A stretch of 45,000 bases of DNA from NCBI GenBank assembly GCA_905221605.1, contig CAJNDS010000391.1:851440-896439 (forward strand), given 5' to 3'. The translations under genes were made by a program, and so were the position numbers. Position 1 is the first letter of the stretch. Every line of letters starts with the position of its first letter. Positions 40,472 through 45,000 of this stretch are shown piece after piece. The notes under the pieces were generated by a model, which did not search any database, was not told the origin of the DNA, and saw only the letters and a program-made list of their open reading frames with translations. Source of the DNA: Symbiodinium natans. Lineage: Eukaryota; Sar; Dinophyceae; Suessiales; Symbiodiniaceae.

Positions 40472-41644
40472 TCTGGAATGCCCCACGGGTTCGGTGCCTG
40501 TGGGCCTGTGACGGCACCAGGCAAGACCAAATACAGCCTAGACAGATTGAAAAAGTTTCTCGCCGAGCGACGGCCGGCGCAGCCGTGCCCGCCATGCCGT
40601 CCAAGGCGTTTTTGAGGCCTCAATGGAGGCAGATGGAAACAGGGCAGATGGAGGCAGGGCCCTGGATTCTGCATACTCAAATCAAAGACCGGTCTCGATA
40701 AAAAGAGTTGCTAAGCTGTGCAGCCAAGACAGCTGAAAGCGGGTCAGTTTGCAAGCTGGGCAGAAAAATTGTGGTTCTGCGAATGTGGATAGACTCGCCA
40801 GCTCCATCGTGATTCGATCGTTGCCTCCTCACTTCAAGTCTAAATTACCAGTCGACCCTACCCGGTCCTATCACGAAGCCGGCAGGGGGCAACCCTCCCG
40901 AAGAATACAAACACTACCCAACCCTTAAGGCTCAGGGCGAGGCCCAGCATCGTTCCCATGAGATGACGTGGGCAGTTTTTGCTCACGAGACCTGGGTGAC
41001 ACCAGGTTGGAGGCACTTGTCACGGGACTCTCTCGCCCATCGCTTCAATGGCGTCAACGGCGTCAGCTCAAAAACCCCCGAGAGCTGTCCCAACAGCTGT
41101 AAGAGGCATCGTGAGGCCGGGGGATGGCGCAGCGCATCTCAGGACTGGATTGCAGGGAAACCGTGCAAGTCGACAGAGAAAATTCTGCATTCAGCAGAGA
41201 AGCGGAGGCATCGAAGGACTCTGCAAACTATACATAAGGTGAGGTGTCCAGAGGTGCAAACAGGGCACTTCACGACCTGCAGTTCTCAATCACGCTCTTT
41301 TCGCTCGGGATGCATCTGAATCCCTAGAGCCCCTAGATTCCCTACCTTGCAAAGGCCCATGCCCAAACACCTTCAAATCATCTCTAACTCATCTACGGTT
41401 TGCAGCGGTGTTGGGAAGGCCTCCACATGCTTCAGTGTGGTGCTAGCCTCCGTCTTTGACAGCCGCACCATCACGGAATGGGCTACGCAGAGTCTAGAGG
41501 AGACCATGCCCAAATATCGGATCCCTTCTGACACGTCGTCACATGATCAGGGCGCCGGTCCAGAGCTGCGGTAGCAGCACTAAGGCCTGCCAACACAGAA
41601 CAGTTCGTCAGGATAGGCTTCAACACTGGGATGTGGAAGCTTCA

Positions 41645-44125
41645 CTCCAGCACCTCAACCCATGTTCCCAGATCTGGCTGAAATTGGACGCAGCGAATGC
41701 TGCAAGACAAGCCTGTGACGCTATGATTGTTGCGTAAGGCCTGGGACGAAAGACCAAATGCCACGCATGGAGGATGTCCATACCTGCACAGAATTCGCAT
41801 GGCGCCCCAAGAGATCACGTCTCCATGCAACAGTAGCGAATCCCCGCCTCAGGCATCGTTGGCTACAAGCTGCCGCAGGATCTCAACCCGCGTCCTCGGG
41901 AGATGGAAACCCCCGAGGAAGGCAACCTTCTGGTTACAATACTTGCCAGGCTGCATCAGCCAACTTTTCTGGTCTGGCTTCATCACGACATCTTGCCTTG
42001 GCCGAGAGACACGAGTGCTTTGCAACTGTCTCCAATGTTGAAAACAGTTCCGCTTGGGCTCCAGAGCTGGCCCTGCCACTGTTCTGCACTCTGCATGCGT
42101 GTAGCTGCAGTCCGTGCATCGGAGCCGCCACTATAACATGCTATGGCACATCCCCTGGCTCATAAATGAATCACTTTACCTACTGATGTGCCGCTGCGGC
42201 GCAGCCGTGAGAGCCGCTGCAGCTCCTTTCGACAGGACAGGACTCACAGGGCCCTCCCTCCGAGATAGAGTGCATCTCTAGCAGTGCGCTTCTGGCGGCT
42301 CTACGGGATGCGGGACTGGGCTGACCCGCAATTGTGAAAGCCAGAAGCAAAGACACCAGCCTGTCTCGGTGGATACTAGGATACTACGAAGTTCCCTGGC
42401 TACACGAAACTTTCCCAACAAAGACTTGTGTCCCATGTGTCTGAGATCCTGAAAGCCCGAGAGATGTTTTGCTCTTTTTGTGACCTCCGTTGGTGGCGCA
42501 TGCCTCCAACTTCAAAGTAAAGTGCTGGTCCTAAAGCCGAAAAAAGTGAACCCGAACTCGAAAAGCGCAGCACAGACGGTCGCGATGGAGGGTCGAAGTG
42601 GTTTGAAGCGGCTTGTACAAATTTTTCCCCAAAGATCTACAATACGATGACAAAAACTCAATCAAAGCGTCGAGCGGCTAACAACGCAAAGCCACTTTTG
42701 CCGCAGTCACAGGACTCAAGTCAACACAGACATCCGCAAGACAGCAGCCGTTACCACATGTTACCACACCGTGTGTCATTTGCTTGCGCTAAAGGCTCGA
42801 GAACCCTCCAAAAAGGGTTGACCGGGGGATGGGAGGGGAAGCTGAGCGGAAAGGATATACGTGCATCACGCCACACGGCCAAATCGCCAAGGCACAGATT
42901 GTCGCTTCTCTGCAGAAGCATTGCGTTGCTTCTCAATGAAGAACTGCTCCTTCGTCCACGACATCGGCACCACGATGCACAGTGTGTAAGAACCTACAAT
43001 GTAAGCCCTCGAAGCTGTCCTTGAAGCTGCAGCCGTCCAACGTCTGCAAGTTGCAGCTGCCCTGCTCTCCACAAGCTACAGAGCCATCTCGTGTCATAGT
43101 GCTGCCTCTTGCTGCAAGATGCTGCAATCATGCAGCAAGGTCACGCAGGATGCTTCCGACGGGGACAGTCATGATATGCAAGGATTGACCAAGCCGTGTG
43201 GCGTCAGAGGTTCCAATAGGACAGGTAGGACAGGGCGCAGTTGCGCAGCACTCACCAAGTCTTGCATGCGGACCCTGCAAGTAGGGCCCTGGGACAGTCA
43301 ACGGACTCGAGGGGGGACCACCCGGACCACGCACATCCCCTAACAAAGACAGGTGGCTGTTACACTGCTACACAGGCGCAGAGTTGCGCAGGACTAGGAC
43401 TACAAAAGTTTCGCAGGCTCTCATGGCAGCCAAAGCTTGGGCGAGGTCCACAGTCTCGCCAACAAAAGCGTACAAGTTAAAGAGATCTGGGCTTGCTCTT
43501 GCTACGCCATGTGATCAACGACGTAGATTTGGGGCCAATCTCTGCGGGGTCCCTAAGGCGCCCAAAAAGTGACGCCAACACCGAACACCTCCGCCCAGCC
43601 CAGGCCGAGGGGGGCGACGAGGCGCCACGCACAGCGTCAGAGGGTTTTGCAGTTCGGTCAAAATGCGAGCCGGATAAGCCCCCTGAAATGCCCTGAACCA
43701 CACCACAACTCTTGGCCCAGAAATAAGCAAAGGCACTGCCCGGGAAACCCACAAAGTTTCGAGCTGCCATGGAAGCTCCCAAAGCTACATGAGCAAAGCC
43801 CTTGAACGTGGAACTCACGAAAGGCCTTTGCCACATCGCTTGCAAAGAGCGGATTGCTGCTGTCGGGGGCAATGTCCTCGAACAGTTCAAGGACAGGCTG
43901 CGCTGGCTGGTGTTGGATCAAATCGACGAGGTGAGGACATTGAAAAGGCATGGACTACTCATTGATTGAAGAGGTTGCATTGCAGCGAGGCCTCTGCATC
44001 ATGAGCTGCACGACAGACTCTTCACTGAAGCCAGGACCTCTAACCCTTCAGAAGGCCTCCTCATCTGGAGCTCCCAGGTACTTTGGAAAAAGCCGCCTCC
44101 GCTTATCGATGGCTTGCCCGTCCCT
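41645..44125 (-). CDS. Exons of one or more unrecognised proteins
   Basis: Candidates in reading order are: about 44125-44056 (DGQAIDKRRRLFPKYLGAPD); 44024-43992 (EESVVQLMMQ); 43954-43800 (includes LIQHQPAQPVLELFEDIAPD and SDVAKAFREFHVQ); 43007-42914 (AYIVGSYTLCIVVPMSWTKE and on); 41926-41855 (exactly 24 codons, VAFLGGFHLPRTRVEILRQL and on); about 41826-41784 (HGDVISWGAMRILC, GT donor); and about 41703-41648 (IRCVQFQPDLGTWVEVL). Several have the AG|G acceptor and GC donor seen elsewhere. Whether they form one gene, or include the upstream part of the membrane protein below 40.5 kb, is unknown. A further candidate on either strand lies at 41395-41530. Confidence 0.42.
42030..42900. other. No supported exon
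   Basis: Open frames on both strands are short and lack motifs. Probably intron or spacer. Confidence 0.4.
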
Positions 44126-44129
44126 GGAG

Positions 44130-45000
44130 CCTAACTCCTAAACCCCGAAATAGAAACTTTCATCAAAGCTGCAGTAGCCCAAGCTACGCAGAACACAAGC
44201 ATCTTGTACAAGGTCTGGGGGTCTTTTCAGGCTTCTGACCAATCTCAAACGTATCAACCCCCCACCTAACATCTCTCTTACAACCACTTAACGCCTACTG
44301 ACATTGACAATTGAAGTCTCTCGCTGACCGCGAAAAACCATACAAGCACCTAGAGGCGTTTGGAGAAGCCTACGTCAAAACGGTTTGAAGGGGCTCTCTT
44401 TGTACGCATCTGAGCCCTTCTCACGCTTCTTCCTCGTGAGCAATTAATTCTTCACGCTTCGTAATGCTTCCGAAGGCCTTACACATGGAGACCACCTCCG
44501 TAGGCCTTTGACTGTTGAGCAGACGGCCCCCTCATTTGAGGAAGCCTCTTCGCATCTCTTGGGGCCCCAACGGAAGCTTTCCCCAACGGCCCAACGGCTC
44601 CAAGAAACTGCCAAACCGAAGCTCTAAACTCAAAACCTCCTCTAAACCTCTAAGCATCTCTTCCTCAGGGCCACATAAAGCTTATAAAGTTTTGAAGGGA
44701 TTGACACGAAAAGACTGAAAGACGCTCGATGGTGAAGCTGACACAAGAACAACAAACGAGACCAAAAAAGGAAGAAAGGATCAACAACACCAGAAAGTTC
44801 AGTCCGGCAGGGTCCGCTCTTCGATTAAACAAGAAGACAACAGGCCAAAGACTTCAAGAGAGCGCTAAAGAGTTAAAGAGTCGTAAGACACAAAGAGAGC
44901 TCAGTACAAAAGAGAGCCCAACCGAGCCCAGCCTGGCCCACTTGCCGGCTTCCTTCGCTGCCTGCGCTCGCCCGTTCCCCAAACCACCAGGTTGAAGCCC
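44130..45000. other. No supported gene
   Basis: The plus frame at 44729-44995 is Lys/Gln/Glu-rich, but its composition follows local purine-rich DNA and the minus strand shows no exon. I see nothing else I can defend. Confidence 0.4.

Overview
This window looks like nuclear DNA of a dinoflagellate, most likely a Symbiodiniaceae-type alga; the genus cannot be fixed from sequence alone. The evidence is: genes broken into many small exons with introns that start GT, GC or GA and end AG (usually AG|G); plant-type TTTAGGG repeats; long stretches of low-complexity and satellite DNA; and a member of the ankyrin-repeat family with an FVSHQW motif that is expanded in these algae. No bacterial operons, tRNA, rRNA or CRISPR array were seen. 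The longest open frames are mostly noise. The real coding signal is in short exons that I joined by hand using reading phase and family conservation.

Nearly all recognised host exons lie on the minus strand, so the window reads from right to left. From right: 44.13-41.65 kb holds exons of one or more unrecognised proteins; 40.47-38.98 kb holds exons of an unrecognised multi-pass membrane protein; 34.6-13.1 kb holds one very large kinesin-3 type motor gene (motor head, neck coil, FHA domain, long coiled-coil stalk, KIF1-like C-terminal region); 12.9-10.2 kb holds a five-exon FVSHQW/ankyrin-repeat gene; and 10.0-7.7 kb holds scattered exons of at least one further unrecognised gene. Two weak plus-strand exon candidates lie at 1.6-2.0 and 2.6-2.9 kb.

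The kinesin introns carry most of the repeats. The intron at about 29.6-31.8 kb contains two interstitial TTTAGGG arrays followed by a near-identical 76-bp tail, a 278-bp tandem duplication with matched G-run/C-run arms, and a GC-rich minisatellite. The intron at about 18.3-22.4 kb contains a 77-bp satellite built from CCCTAAA-like and CCTATAGG-like words, a foldback with 62-bp arms, an AT-rich island and TA microsatellites.

At 5.9-7.7 kb an AT-rich island interrupts the GC-richer host DNA and has different coding habits (compact, intronless, overlapping frames). It carries a decayed A32/FtsK-HerA-like DNA-packaging ATPase, two small hydrophilic frames and a small two-CxxC zinc-ribbon-like protein. 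I read it as the relic of an integrated DNA virus or polinton-like element of the alga. The most interesting items are this relic, the telomere-repeat-bearing kinesin intron, the direct abutment of the kinesin and ankyrin genes, and the dominance of GC splice donors.
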